DNA of 64,000 nucleotides from Dactylis glomerata (GCA_007115705.1 QXEO01000167.1:5716553-5780552); one strand, 5' to 3'. Shown: positions 23,175 through 35,659, counted from the stretch's first letter. Program-made: numbers and translations. Notes: generated by a model from the sequence alone, not told the origin.

Positions 23175-23517
23175 GTAATGCCTAAAAGAAATGGAAATTC
23201 ATGATAGTTTATTATTTTACCATGAAAAGTAATGCCTAAAGGAAATTCGTGATAGTTTATCATTTCACCGTGAAAAGTAATGCCTAAAAGAAATAGAAAT
23301 GCGTGATAGTTTATCATTTTACCGTGAAAAGTAATGCCTACAAGAAATGGAAATCCGTGATAGTTCATCATTTTACCGTGAAAAGTAATGCCTACAGGAA
23401 GTGAAAATTCATGATAGTTTATCATTTTACCATGAAAAGTAATGCCGAAAAGAAATGGAAATTCGTGATAGTTTATCATTTTACCGTGAAAAGTAATGCC
23501 TACAAGAAATTCGTGAT
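23175..23517. repeat. 54-bp minisatellite
   Basis: Units start gtaatgcc at 23175, 23229, 23277, 23331, 23385, 23439 and 23493 (partial). Five full units are 54 bp and one is 48 bp, so all preserve a multiple of three. The minus strand is open over 23129-23560 and would encode about 18-residue repeats GITFHGKMINYHEFPFL. No known protein resembles this, and I treat it as non-coding. Confidence 0.85.
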
Positions 23518-23704
23518 TACCAAACTTGTTGAATCCAGTGGCAAACTCATTATTTAGCATACATAGAGGGGTAGTAGTTTGCCACCGACAGATAGAGAGA
23601 GGGTGGCACGATCCTGCCCGTTAGATCATAGGATCGACGGTAGGTAGGCACGATCCGTGTGACAACAGCTCGACCAATCAGGCCAAGTTTGCGCTTCTGT
23701 GGGA

Positions 23705-23762
23705 AGGGAGTGGGTAAAACTGAGTAGTATCAAGGATACAAGGGCAAGTAAATAGCAAACAG
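23705..23762 (-). repeat. Internal degenerate MULE terminus
   Basis: Reads gtgggtaaaactgagtag, then caaggatacaagggca and gtaaatagc, lining up base for base with much of the outer right TIR (38450-38505). It would close a 2.4-kb unit (21350-23762) that holds only the B3 pseudogene. Confidence 0.55.
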
Positions 23763-24146
23763 GCTAAGGAATTCAAATAAGAGATTTAGAAAAAGAAAAA
23801 CACATGTTTTGTACAATGAAACCCAGGTTGGCCTACCTCAAAGTATTAGCAATTCAAATATATATGAGTGTAAAAATTATGGTCTCATTCAGACAAACTA
23901 TGTTTTGGGTATAGATGTTTTGAGAAGGGGTTTGAGTGGAAAGCCATGAACCTTCATAGCTACTAGTAATTTGAGAAGTGGCCATTTGTATTAAAACTTG
24001 ATTTATATATGATTGTCTATGTGGCAGGTCGCGTAACAAGACTCCATGAGTAGGAGGCACTATGATTTTATTTTTTTGAATTTTTTTGCGCACGAAATAA
24101 CTCAATTAGATAGCTTAATCCCATTTGTTGACTCTCTGTTGACCAG

Positions 24147-24260
24147 CCACTTGAGGGTAAAACTGAGTATATTGCACTAGCCAGTATTAGTACTCGAGGG
24201 GAAAACTGAGTACAGGTATTTTTCCAGTGTAAGACTCGAGGGTAGAACTGAGTACACATA
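24147..24260. repeat. Iterated TIR motif upstream of the F-box gene
   Basis: Three spaced copies of GAGGGKARAACTGAGTAYA at about 24153, 24196 and 24238. The motif also lies in both outer TIRs and in the internal one. It may be a transposase-binding site array or the eroded end of another MULE. Confidence 0.55.
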
Positions 24261-24783
24261 ACGGTGCAGACGTGCCGTACCACGGATGCGTGTTGAGACC
24301 AAACTGCTGAGACAAACCATCACTTTGCCAGTACAGAGCCCCTCTCTCCCTCCCTCTGCGCACAGTCTCATTATAACTCACGCATGCAACCACGCCTCTC
24401 ACGTCCCATCACCTTCTCCAAATCAAAAAAAAATCCAACCGCCCTACACGCGCTCCCCTGCCGGCGATGGAGAAGAAGAATGCGTCGGCGGCCGTCGCCC
24501 CCGAGCCCGTCGCCTCTGAGCCCATCGCCTCTGAGCCCGTCGCATCCGAGGCCATCGCCGCTGAGCCCATCGCCTCCGAGGGCGGCGCATCCAAGCGCGG
24601 CGCCTCCGTGAACTGGGCCTCTCTTAAGGGTGATGGACCACTTCACAAGATCAGCGACTGCTTACTGGTGAACGAGGAGTACGTGGACACCTACTCTGCT
24701 CTGAGGCAAGTTTGTACAAATTGGCGCTTAGATTTACCTGAGCCCGATGTGCACCTGCACAAATGGATCATGGTAGAACACGC

Positions 24784-26450
24784 TGATGCTTCAGGTGAAT
24801 GTGGCAACAGACAGTCCTTGTGCGTGGTGAATGACCAGCCCGTTGGGAACCCCAAGAGGAAGGTATGATGAGTGCAGCAGCAAGTTTTCCCTCAGTTAAG
24901 AAACCAAGGTTTATCGAACAGGAGAAGGGAGACGGTGACGACTGAAGGTGATGCGGACTAGCTTAATAACTCTTCAACAAGGGCGCCGTTAACGATACTT
25001 ATTGACTCGTCTTCGGCCAGCAGCAACGCGGAACCTGCACACACACAAACAAATACTTTGCTCCCAACTTGCGATGAGGTTGTCAATCTCACCGGTTTGC
25101 TTGAAACAAAGGTTATGAGTGTATCGAGTGGAAAACAGTAGTAATATGCGAGTAAAGTAAACAGTGCGGGAAAAGTAAACAGGTGATTGCAATATGATTA
25201 AAATAGGACCGGGGTCCACAGTTCACTAGTGGTGTCTCTCCATAGATAAATAACATGCTGGGTAAACAAATTACAGTTGGGCAATTGATAGAATAAAGAT
25301 AACGTGATATGTCAAGAAGATCACTATGAGATTCACTCTGGGCATTACAACAAAATACATAGACCGCCATCCAACTGCATCTATGACTAATAATCCACCC
25401 CCGGGGATATCATCCGAACACCCTAGAAGAATTAAGTTGCGAACAACAGATAATTGCATTAAGCAAAGTGTGTAATGTAAACAAAGCATATGCCCTTGAG
25501 CATATGAATGTTGTTTTCTCCCTAGTAGCAACAACACATCTACCACCTTAGAGGTTTCTGTCACTCCCCCAGGTGAAATAGAGACATGAACCCACTATCG
25601 AGCATAAATACCCCCTCTTGGAGTCACTAGCAACTACTCGGCCAAGATAGCTACTAACAACGGAGAGCATGCAAGATCATAAACAACATAGAGATAACAA
25701 AAGATATAATTCAGTACATCAACTTAATCATAAACACCAATATTCATCGGATCCCAACAAACCAACATCATAGAATTACATAATGGTGATCTCAATCATG
25801 TAGGGCAGCTCATGAGATCTAAACATGAAGCACATGGTGGAGAAGACAACCATCTAGCTACTGCTATGGACCCATAGTCCAAGGTAGACTACTCACTCAT
25901 CGCTCCGGAGGCAAGCATGGCGATGAAGAAGACCTCCGGTGGCGATTCCCCTCTCCGACAGGGTGCCGGGAAGAGCTTCTGGACCCTCCCGATCTTCGGG
26001 TCGACGGCGGCGGCGGATCGCGATGTATTCTGGAAAACTGATCGGGCCCTTAGGTTTTTCTCGTCAGGGGGTATATGTAGGCGAAGGGGGGCTGTCAGAG
26101 GTGGAGCCACGCGGCCTCACAAGGGGGTGGCGCGGCCAGGGGCCAGGCCGCGCCGCCCCTGTGTGTGGGGGCCACGTGGCCCCCCTCCGTCAGGTCTTCG
26201 GATGTTTGGGAGCTCCCCGGTGAAATATGACTTCAGGAACTTGTTTCGTCCAGTTCCGAGAATATTTCCTGTGTATCAATTCTGAAACACAAAAACAGCA
26301 GAAAACAGGAAACTGGCACTGTGGCACTTCGTTAATAGGTTAGTTCCGGAAAATGTATAAAAATGCCACTAAGTGTAACGAAACAATAGGCAAATGGTGT
26401 AAAACAAAGCATGGAGCATCAAAAATTATAGATACGTTTGAGACGTATCA
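24784..26450 (-). repeat. Element B 3' LTR
   Basis: 1667 bp. TATA-like TACATATACC (minus strand) at about 26070-26080 replaces the CTATAAG of element A. Confidence 0.93.
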
Positions 26451-29379
26451 AGCATCCCCAAGCTTAACTCCTGCTCGTCCTCGAGTAGGTAAGTGATAAC
26501 AAAGAATAATTTTTCAGGTGACATGCACCTACACAATCTTGATCATATATGTAAGCATTGATGAGCTGGGATCAATAGAACTTAAAACATGGGCATGAAA
26601 GATATAATCATGACAATAAGAACTTAGCAACCATGTTGTAAACATGGAAATGAACACAAACAAAAGATCATGATAATGAAACTATGAAAGTCAAACGTGT
26701 GTTCTAATCATAAGGAAAAACATACAAATGGTTTTCAGCTTGTCCTTCAAAGAGAGCAAAACATAAATGCATAGGACACCTCAAAGTTTAAGAGGGCGAC
26801 TAGATACAAATAATTTAAGAACAAGTGAAACCAACAATATGAGTCAATCAATGAACCTTGGGACAATGCATATCACACTAAGAATGACAACTATGCTCTC
26901 TTAATGGTGCATAAAGGAAGAAGGTGGTGACTCAACATAAAAGTAAAAGAAAGGCCCTTCGCAGAGGGAAGCAGTGATTGCAAGTTTTATAACCTTCAAA
27001 AATTATGGTACTTACCGGCTTTGAGCTCTCATTGCCCCCATCATAAGCATCTTGAATGGTTAAAGTTAATGCGAGAACAATTATGATGCATATGCTTGAC
27101 AAATCATAAGTTGAAAACCTCGTGTCCCGTGAATACAAGTACCCAAACCATGCTAGTTTACTTAGAGTCCCAAGCAAGGCTCTTGTCATTGTAAGTATAT
27201 GCATATCATTGAGAACCGCCAATGGGGTACCTCCGTGCCCGATGACATGGAAGAAGCCCACACCAAAATGACAGGACAAGCAGACAATGAACACCTCGAC
27301 ATCTCTTTTATTTGCTATATTGTTTAGCTTTTTATTGTGAGATGCGTCGTCGAATGTTCACCATGGGTATGCTACAAATTTCCACCATGAATTATGCATG
27401 GCTTAGATTGGCGGCCCGGCGTTTCCCTAACACATATAAAAACTCCATGATCCCTACAAGATTCCCAATTCATTTCACACAGCGGGCATCCATAAACAAA
27501 AGATCACGATACCAACTCAAAAAGAAGTGCAATGTTGAAAGCTTGCCCCATGACGGCATGGTTGGGCTAGAATCCAACTTACAACTTGCAAGCATAACAA
27601 CTCAACATAAAAGACCACAATGTCAAAATTTTAAAACAGGAAAAAGTAAAGTGTGCCTTCCGGTTCGTGAGAGCTTTACTGACCGAATTTCGCATAACAC
27701 TGGTAAGAGTTTAATTTGAAGAGAATATAAAAGCAAGTCAAATTTACTTGGAATAGCAAATTGCTAGTAGGTATGTATGGTGGACACAATGGAAAACTTT
27801 GGCTTTTAGGAGTTGGATGCACGAGTAGAGCTCATACTCAGTACAAGGTGAGGGCTAGCAAAAGACTGGGAGCGACCAACTAAGAGAGCAATAATGGCCA
27901 TAATCATGCAAAGCGACAAAGCGACATTAAAAGAAGCATACGATGGCATCAAAAGTCAAAAACTAAATGATCAAGAAGGCTAATGGCGACTTTGGAAGAG
28001 TCTAACATGTGTGAGCATGCGCCAAGTCAACCCAAATAAAGCATCAAGGAGAAAACCAAAATAATGCTTCCATACAATAAAAACAACGCATGATTTTTCA
28101 AAGGCTCATTAAGCAATCTCAGTTATTTGAGACAAGTCATGCTACAGCAAAACCACTAAGCATACTATCAAAAAGACATCAAGCATGACATGAAAAAGCC
28201 TAAGCCGCAGTCTACACAAGCTCCTTCTTGTACCACTATTTTGCACAAAGCTTTTTCTCTTTTCCAACACCATTTGAAAATTTTATAAACACCTCTTTTG
28301 ATGAAAACCAATAAAGTTCAGAGGCAAAAATACACCTTGATGAAAAGATATGACAAGATCTGAACGCATATCAAGGCGAAAACGAAAACCAAAAGCAGTA
28401 GCAGAAAAACTAGAATGCTCGATTAATAAGAGTGAAAACTAGAGCATTCTTTGCAAATGAAAACGAGTACATCTCCTCCAAAGGAAATTTGTTGGGGTCC
28501 AACCATTTATTGCAGCAAACAAACATACTAAGCAAACTAAGAAAACTAAAACAACTGACGCTCCAAGAAAAACACATAGTGCATGAAGCAATAAAAATAT
28601 AGTGTTTTGAAAGGTGACCTGATTTTTGCCGATGAAGAAGGGGTGCCTCGGGGGCATCCCCAAGCTTTGACGCTTGTACTTCTTGGATATTTCTTGGGGT
28701 GATGCATGGGCATCCCCAAGCTTGAGCTTTTGTCCATTCTTCAACTCATCTCATCATTCTCCAATCCCTACACTTGAAAACTTCCTTCATACAAAACTAA
28801 ACACAATTCTATTAGCAACATTAGTGCAAGCATAAAATATATTCAACCTCTTTTAGCTTCAGGTTTCAACCCAAAACTACCACATATAAAGTATATACTA
28901 CTGTAGCAACTTCCACAAGAGTTCCATGATCAAAAAGAACTCAAAAGAAAGCGATAAAGTGGCAAAAACAAATATTGGCAGAAATCTGTCAAAACTGGAC
29001 AGCTGATAATGGACGAATTTTTGAGGGATTTTCTGTTGCTCAAATCAAAAAGTGTTCAACTAAGAAAAGTTTGGATATAACCTGGGGCATATGCACAAGA
29101 AATCGCAGGTCCAAAAGATAAACAGAGAATTTTCACGAATTTTTACGGTGCAGCACCGAAAACAGTTTCAGGACAGCAATAACCCCAAATCTTTACCTCA
29201 CTCAAATTAGAGGCTTCTCTTGGCACAAAAACGAAATAAACAAGATAAGGAGCGGTCATTACAGTAGTAATGACTTCCAGGACTCAAATAAAAGAAAAAG
29301 TACCGAAAAGTAAACAATGGGTTATCTCCCAAGAGTGCTTTTCTTTAACGCCTTTGAGCTAGGCGCAGAAAATTGCGAA
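26451..29379 (-). other. Element B 3' internal region, no pol
   Basis: Collinear with 5503-8430 of A and equally without RT, RNase H or integrase motifs. AAGCTTGGGGATG (minus) is at 26453-26465, 28655-28667 and 28711-28723, at the same relative places as in A. Confidence 0.85.
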
Positions 29380-29871
29380 TCAAGTAATATCAAGTGATGA
29401 AGCATCAAGCTCATAATTTGCTCTAAGAATAGAGTCAAAAATTAATTTCTTTATTTTCCTAGGGAAGTGTTCCATACCTTTCTTTAGTGGGAATTGAAAC
29501 TTGATAGTGCCTTCCCTCATATCAATGATAGCACCTACAGTTCGAAGAAAGGGTCTTCCCAAAATAATAGGACATGAAGCATGGCATTCAACGTCCATAA
29601 CAAGAAAATCAACGGGAACAAGGTTATTGTTAACCACAATAAGAACATCATTAATTCTTCCCAAAGGTTTCTTCTTAGCAACATCAGCAATAGGAACATC
29701 AAAATAACACTTTTCAAGTGGTGGTAAATCAAGCATGTCATAAATCTTTCTAGGCATGATGGAAATACTAGCACCTAGATCACATAAAGCATGGCAATCA
29801 TAACCATTAACATGCATATCAATGATGGGTTCCCAACCATCTTCTAACTTCTTGGGAACAGAGGCTTTTTT
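29380..29871 (-). pseudogene. Element B protease, out of frame with gag
   Basis: Contains the CDLGASIS active site at about 29764-29787 and PIILGRPFL, as in A. It is put out of frame with the preceding gag-pro frame by a T6 run at 29866-29871, where A has T5 (8917-8921). Confidence 0.85.
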
Positions 29872-31444
29872 GCTTCAACTTTTCGTCCCTAATCTTTATG
29901 AGAGCATTGGTAATATGCTTAGTAAAAGCAATATTTAAAGAACTAGCATTGGGAGTCAAAGCAAGCTTTTGTAAGAACAAAATAACTTCAGATATATTGC
30001 AGCCATCAACATCAAAATCATTAAAGAAAATAGAGCTATCATCTCCCACACTCCGAAAAATTTCAGCACTCTTTTGAGAAAAAGTTTTGGCAGTTTTAGG
30101 CTTTTTAACACAAGGAGTGGGAGTTTTCTCTACACCAATCAAAGTAAGAGGATTGCTATCAGTAGGAGCAACATCATTAGAGGTAGTAATAGTACATACC
30201 TTCATCTCTCTAGCCATCTCATCTTCTCTTTCCCACCTGGCATGCAATTCCGCTAACAATCTAATATTTTCATCAATTCTAACTTGGGTAGTATTAGCGG
30301 CAGCAACAATATTGCTCACATTCACATCATTAGGAAACACTTTTAATTTCAGAATTTCAACATCATGAGCAAGGCTATCAACTTTAGAAGCAAGAATATC
30401 AATTTTGCCTAACTTTTCCTCAACAGACTTGTTAAAAGTAGTTTGTTTACCAATGAAGTCCTTGAGCATTACCTCAAGCTCGGAGGGCGCGGCCCTAGTG
30501 TTGTTGTAGGAATTACCATAAGAATTACCATAACCATTACCATTGGTAGAAGGATACGGCCTATAATTGTTACTAGCAAAATTGTTTCTATAAGCATTGT
30601 TATTAAAATTGTTATTTCTAATGAAATTCACATCAACTTGCTCTTCTTGAGCAACCAGAGAGGCCAAAGGAACATTATTAGGATCAACATGAGTCCTATC
30701 ATTAGCAAGCATAGCCATAATTGTATCAATCTTATCATTCAAGGAAGAGGTTTCCTCAACAGAATTTACCTTCTTACCTTGTGGAGCTCTCTCGGTGTGC
30801 CATTCGGAATAATTTACCATCATGTTGTCGAGTAGCTTTGATGCGGCGCCCAAAGTAAGGGACATAAAGGTGCCTGCAGCAGCTGAATCAAGTAGGTTCC
30901 TTGAAGAAAAATTCAGTCCTGCATAAAAAGTTTGGATAATCATCCAAGTAGTCAGTCCATGAGTGGGGCAATTCTTTACCATAGATTTCATTCTTTCCCA
31001 AGCTTGAGCAACATGTTCATTATCAAACAGAGTAAACTTCATAATATTGCTACGCAATGATATAATCTTAGCAGGAGGATAATATCTACCAATAAAAGCA
31101 TCCTTACACTTAGCCCATGAATCAATACTATTCTTAGTCAAAGACAGCAACCAATCTTTAGCCTTTCCTCTCAAAGAAAAAGGAAACAACTTGAGCTTAA
31201 TAATATCACTATCAACATCCTTATATTTCTGCATCTCACATAGCTCAACAAAATTGTTGAGATGAGCTGCAGCATCTTCAGTACTAGCACCAGAAAATTG
31301 CTCTTTCATAACAAGGTTCAATAAAGCAGGCTTGATCTCATAAAAAGTGGTAGCAGGAACAGGTGGTGCAATAGGAGTGCAGATAAAATCACTATTGTTT
31401 GTGCTAGCAAAGTCGCACAACTTGGTGTTTTCAGGAGTACCCAT
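29872..31444 (-). CDS. Element B Gag with fused pre-protease linker
   Basis: Starts at ATG 31442-31444 (MGTPENTKLCDF). Gag domain as in A (LKLFPFSLRGKAKDW, YYPPAKI, AQAWERMKSM). Unlike A the frame passes through the T5 run at 30102-30106 and continues through KTAKTFSQKSAEIF into the protease linker, so Gag and protease were originally one polyprotein. The frame is lost at 29866-29871, before the protease active site. Confidence 0.88.
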
Positions 31445-31613
31445 TTCAGCAAAACGAAAGTAAACAAGTAAAAACAACTACCAAGGATTCTAATTTTTTT
31501 GGGTTTTTGATATAAAAACAATGCAGGTAAAATAAAATAAAGTAAAGCAAAACAAATAACAAAGTAAAGTATGTGTGTGCGAAGACCTCCCCTCGCAGAA
31601 GTCTTCTCTTTCT

Positions 31614-31631
31614 TCCCCGGCAACGGCGCCA
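31614..31631 (-). other. Element B primer binding site
   Basis: Minus strand TGGCGCCGTTGCCGGGGA, 10 bases from the LTR edge at 31642. Confidence 0.9.
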
Positions 31632-31641
31632 GAAAAGAGGC

Positions 31642-33308
31642 TGATGCTTCAGGTGAATGTGGCAACAGACAGTCCTTGTGCGTGGTGAATGACCAGCCCG
31701 TTGGGAACCCCAAGAGGAAGGTATGATGAGTGCAGCAGCAAGTTTTCCCTCAGTTAAGAAACCAAGGTTTATCGAACAGGAGAAGGGAGACGGTGACGAC
31801 TGAAGGTGATGCGGACTAGCTTAATAACTCTTCAACAAGGGCGCCGTTAACGATACTTGTTGACTCGTCTTCGGCCAGCAGCAACGCGGAACCTGCACAC
31901 ACACAAACAAATACTTTGCTCCCAACTTGCGATGAGGTTGTCAATCTCACCGGTTTGCTTGAAACAAAGGTTATGAGTGTATCGAGTGGAAAACAGTAGT
32001 AATATGCGAGTAAAGTAAATAGTGCGGGAAAAGTAAACAGGTGATTGCAATATGATTAAAATAGGACCGGGGTCCACAGTTCACTAGTGGTGTCTCTCCA
32101 TAGATAAATAACATGCTGGGTAAACAAATTACAGTTGGGCAATTGATAGAATAAAGATAACGTGATATGTCAAGAAGATCACTATGAGATTCACTCTGGG
32201 CATTACAACAAAATACATAGACCGCCATCCAACTGCATCTATGACTAATAATCCACCCCCGGGGATATCATCCGAACACCCTAGAAGTATTAAGTTGCGA
32301 ACAACAGATAATTGCATTAAGCAAAGTGTGTAATGTAAACAAAGCATATGCCCTTGAGCATATGAATGTTGTTTTCTCCCTAGTAGCAACAGCACATCTA
32401 CCACCTTAGAGGTTTCTGTCACTCCCCCAGGTGAAATAGAGACATGAACCCACTATCGAGCATAAATACCCCCTGTTGGAGTCACTAGCAACTACTCGGC
32501 CAAGATAGCTACTAACAACGGAGAGCATGCAAGATCATAAACAACATAGAGATAACAAAAGATATAATTCAGTACAGCAACTTAATCATAAACACCAATA
32601 TTCATCGGATCCCAACAAACCAACATCATAGAATTACATAACGGTGATCTCAATCATGTAGGGCAGCTCATGAGATCTAAACATGAAGCACATGGTGGAG
32701 AAGACAACCATCTAGCTACTGCTATAGACCCATAGTCCAAGGTAGACTACTCACTCATCGCTCCGGAGGCAAGCATGGCGATGAAGAAGACCTCTGGTGG
32801 CGATTCCCCTCTCCGGCAGGGTGCCGGGAAGAGCTTCTGGACCCTCCCGATCTTCGGGTCGACGGCGGCGGCGGATCGCGATGTATTCTGGAAAACTGAT
32901 CGGGCCCTTAGGTTTTTCTCGTCAGGGGGTATATGTAGGCGAAGGGGGGCTGTCAGAGGTGGAGCCACGCGGCCTCACAAGGGGGTGGCGCGGCCAGGGG
33001 CCAGGCCGCGCCGCCCCTGTGTGTGGGGGCCACGTGGCCCCCCTCCGTCAGGTCTTCGGATGTTTGGGAGCTCCCCGGTGAAATATGACTTCAGGAACTT
33101 GTTTCGTCCAATTCCGAGAATATTTCCTGTGTATCACTTCTGAAACACAAAAACAGCAGAAAACAGGAAACTGGCACTGTGGCACTTCGTTAATAGGTTA
33201 GTTCCGGAAAATGTATAAAAATGCCACTAAGTGTAACGAAACAATAGGCAAATGGTGTAAAACAAAGCATGGAGCATCAAAAATTATAGATACGTTTGAG
33301 ACGTATCA
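31642..33308 (-). repeat. Element B 5' LTR
   Basis: 1667 bp, followed by the duplication cacgc and then F-box coding sequence. Confidence 0.93.
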
Positions 33309-34527
33309 CACGCCCTTCCACGCGCCGCTGAGTTCTCCTTCCTCAACCTCCGCACATCCCGCTACGTCACCATCGATCTAACGGAAGTTCATGCAAGGTT
33401 CAAATTCCTCCATATCTATAGAGTTAATCTATTTTTATTTTCAATCGTAAACATCTTAGTGCTGAATGTTATCTTCATCAATATATTTTAGATACTACTT
33501 CGTCGGCTTTTACTATGGCATCATCGTGCTTGCCCAGAAGAACCAGCTGCATAAGATACGGCTTCTGAACCCACTCACAAAGACATTGAACACTACGTTT
33601 GAGGCGTAGATGCTATCTGTTATTGTGAAGTCAGTCGCTGTAACGAAGTCCCCGAATATGGTCTTCGTTTGCACAGGTTACCCCAATGAAATTGCTTGGG
33701 TCGATGAGAGCTCTCCAATTAAGGATATAGATGAAGAAGATTGGGGAGAAGGAAGATTTTCGATCGAGGACCATTCTCTGCGTTGCATTACCCCGTTCAA
33801 TGGTGAATTGTATGCAATAGCTGTGAATGAGTTCGGAACATTAGTGTGCACCAATAATGTCCAGTTGGAGCAGCGCACGAGCACTGTCAATATGAAGACA
33901 CTATTTTTATTTCCAGAACTTGGAAATGATTCCAAGTTCTACCTTGTGAAGTCGGATGGTGATCTGCTGCTTGTGTTGTTGGGCGGCAGCACTGACAACA
34001 ACAGGCATTTGGAGGAAGGTCAACCATTGGTGTACCGTGTGGACACTGAGAGCCGCTCTCTCCATGCCGTCAGTAACATTGGCAGTCGTGCCTTCTTCAT
34101 CAATTATATCCGGTGTATCTCCGTCGACACCGGAGTGCACCCGACAGTTCGACATGGCTGCATCTACTACGTGGATTTGGGTTATATCAGACAGTACTTT
34201 GATGATAGAAAGGCCTGGGATGAGTGGCCACGGCGTGTGGATAGATTAGGATACGACGGTCTGAAAATAGAACAAAGGCCATACCGTTTGGAGGATGTAT
34301 TGGCTACACACTGCAGACGGAAGGAGTTCAGTGAATATTTCCTTTGTCTCATGGAATGTAACGACGACGAAATATATGATGAAGAACGACATTGCGTCTT
34401 GTATTATTTTTAGCTTAGTTTGTCGTGAATATTAACATCATTATTGGCTGCTTTTGGCTGTTGTATGCAGTTTATATATTATACTTAGTTTTCTAGATTT
34501 ATTATGCTGCTGTGAATTTATCCTATA

Positions 34528-34560
34528 CTAGGAAATATGCACGTGCGTTGCACCGGGAGA
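34528..34560 (-). other. Helitron-like 3' terminus
   Basis: On the minus strand a GC-rich near-palindrome (GGTGCAACGCACGTGC) is followed about 9 bases later by CTAG and T, resembling 3' ends of grass Helitrons. Repeated at about 35797-35829 in the second duplicate. A matching 5' TC end after A could be at 36777 and 35512 (minus ATCTCCTGTCG), but this is weak. Confidence 0.35.
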
Positions 34561-35512
34561 AACTAAAACATAAACCCTATAACAAATCACATCATGACAC
34601 ATTGACACTTCTCTCTGTTGTGCCACCATCGACGAAGGTGGTCATGTTTTCTCCTATTCAAAATAACTAACATGATTAGTCTTAAGTAGATTAGTTTTTG
34701 AGGCCATGCGTTTCATCAAGAGGTACTAAAACTCAAACGTTCCAGTGAATCGCATGATTGAATTCAGATATTTTACATCTATCAATATAATTTCTAAGTT
34801 AACCAAAAGTTAAGTAATCCAAATTTTGATTAAGTTAACATTCAATTTTAAAAAATGCAAACAAGTTCCATATATATAACTTGCGTTATTTACATGTTGC
34901 ATTGGCAGCACAAAACTTCAGCAAATAGAAGCAAGCGAGAACCACATGCGATTGTCAAAATGTCTTGCACTGAATGCAGCTAAGGACGTATAGTAACAGG
35001 AAGCACACAAATCTAACAAAATTCAGTACTACAAGCAATCACCCAACAAAATTCAGTTAGTTTTTTTTGTATATCTAACAACCGCAGCTGCTGCAATCGT
35101 TTTGTAAATATCAGTCAAATTTTCTCTTGTCCCTAGCAAAATTCGGTAGAGCTAATAATAGCATCAGCTAGCTTGCCATGCCACCTGAAACTTATGTCTA
35201 CGTATAATCTATATCTCGCTGTATAATCTTCACTGATCAAAGTATCAAACAACAGCTTCCTACGCAATCTAGGATTCTAGGCACATCAGCACGCGAGCAC
35301 CACTGCAGCATCTCTCTGCCCCAGCCAAACAGCCCCAAGCTCTCCGTCACGTCGTCACGTCCCCAGATGCGCCGCCCCACCTCCTTCCAGGTGCCTTGTC
35401 CTCTCCCTTTCCCAGATGCGCCGCCCCCGGCGACCTCCTGCCAGCAGCGCCTCCGTCTCCATGTTGTTCCACTCGATGCCAAGCCTCGCCTGCGGGAAGA
35501 ACCGGCGACAGG

Positions 35513-35659
35513 AGATTAGGATACGACGGTCTAAAAATAGAACAAAGGCCATACCGTTTGGAGGATGTATTGGCTACACACTGCAGACGGAAGGAGTTCA
35601 GTGAATATTTCCTTTGTCTCATGGAATGTAACGACGACGAAATATATGATGAAGAATGA
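35513..35659 (+). pseudogene. Duplicated 3' fragment of the F-box/DUF295 gene
   Basis: Second copy of the C-terminal end (RLGYDGLKIEQRPYRLEDVL to MECNDDEIYDEE). A CGA to TGA change stops it at 35657-35659, eight codons before the end used by the first copy. It lacks a promoter and the rest of the protein. Confidence 0.85.

Larger units (their letters stand above)
24784..33308 (-). mobile_element. Element B: complete gag-protease LTR retrotransposon
   Basis: 8525 bp with 1667-bp LTRs (24784-26450, 31642-33308) and perfect target duplication cacgc (24779-24783, 33309-33313). Internal sequence is nearly identical to A, but the outer ~170 bp of U5 differ (starts tgatgcttcagg). I count about 12 LTR differences by eye (0.7%). 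There is no RT or integrase. It lies in exon 1 of the F-box pseudogene in opposite orientation. Confidence 0.95.
24467..34413 (+). pseudogene. F-box / DUF295 (KIB1-4 beta-propeller) gene, split by element B
   Basis: Exon 1 starts at ATG 24467 with Ala-Ser-Glu-Pro repeats (EPVASEPIASEP), then an F-box-like segment WASLKGDGPLHKISDCLL and LRQVCTNWR. Element B cuts it at 24783; coding resumes after the duplicated cacgc at 33314 (FSFLNLRTSRYVTIDL). A likely 94-bp intron spans 33398-33491 (AAG/GT and TTTTAG/A). Exon 2 reads GIIVLAQKNQLHKIRLLNPLT, meets an in-frame TAG at 33607-33609, and continues to 34413 with SVAVTKSPNMVFV and the DUF295 block GCIYYVDLGYI. F-box proteins select targets for ubiquitination by SCF complexes. 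This copy is inactivated twice. It lies within the MULE. Confidence 0.85.

Noticed and set aside
34414..34560. A separate gene downstream of the F-box pseudogene
   Set aside because: The stretch is 3' flank shared by both tandem units and has no coding frame.
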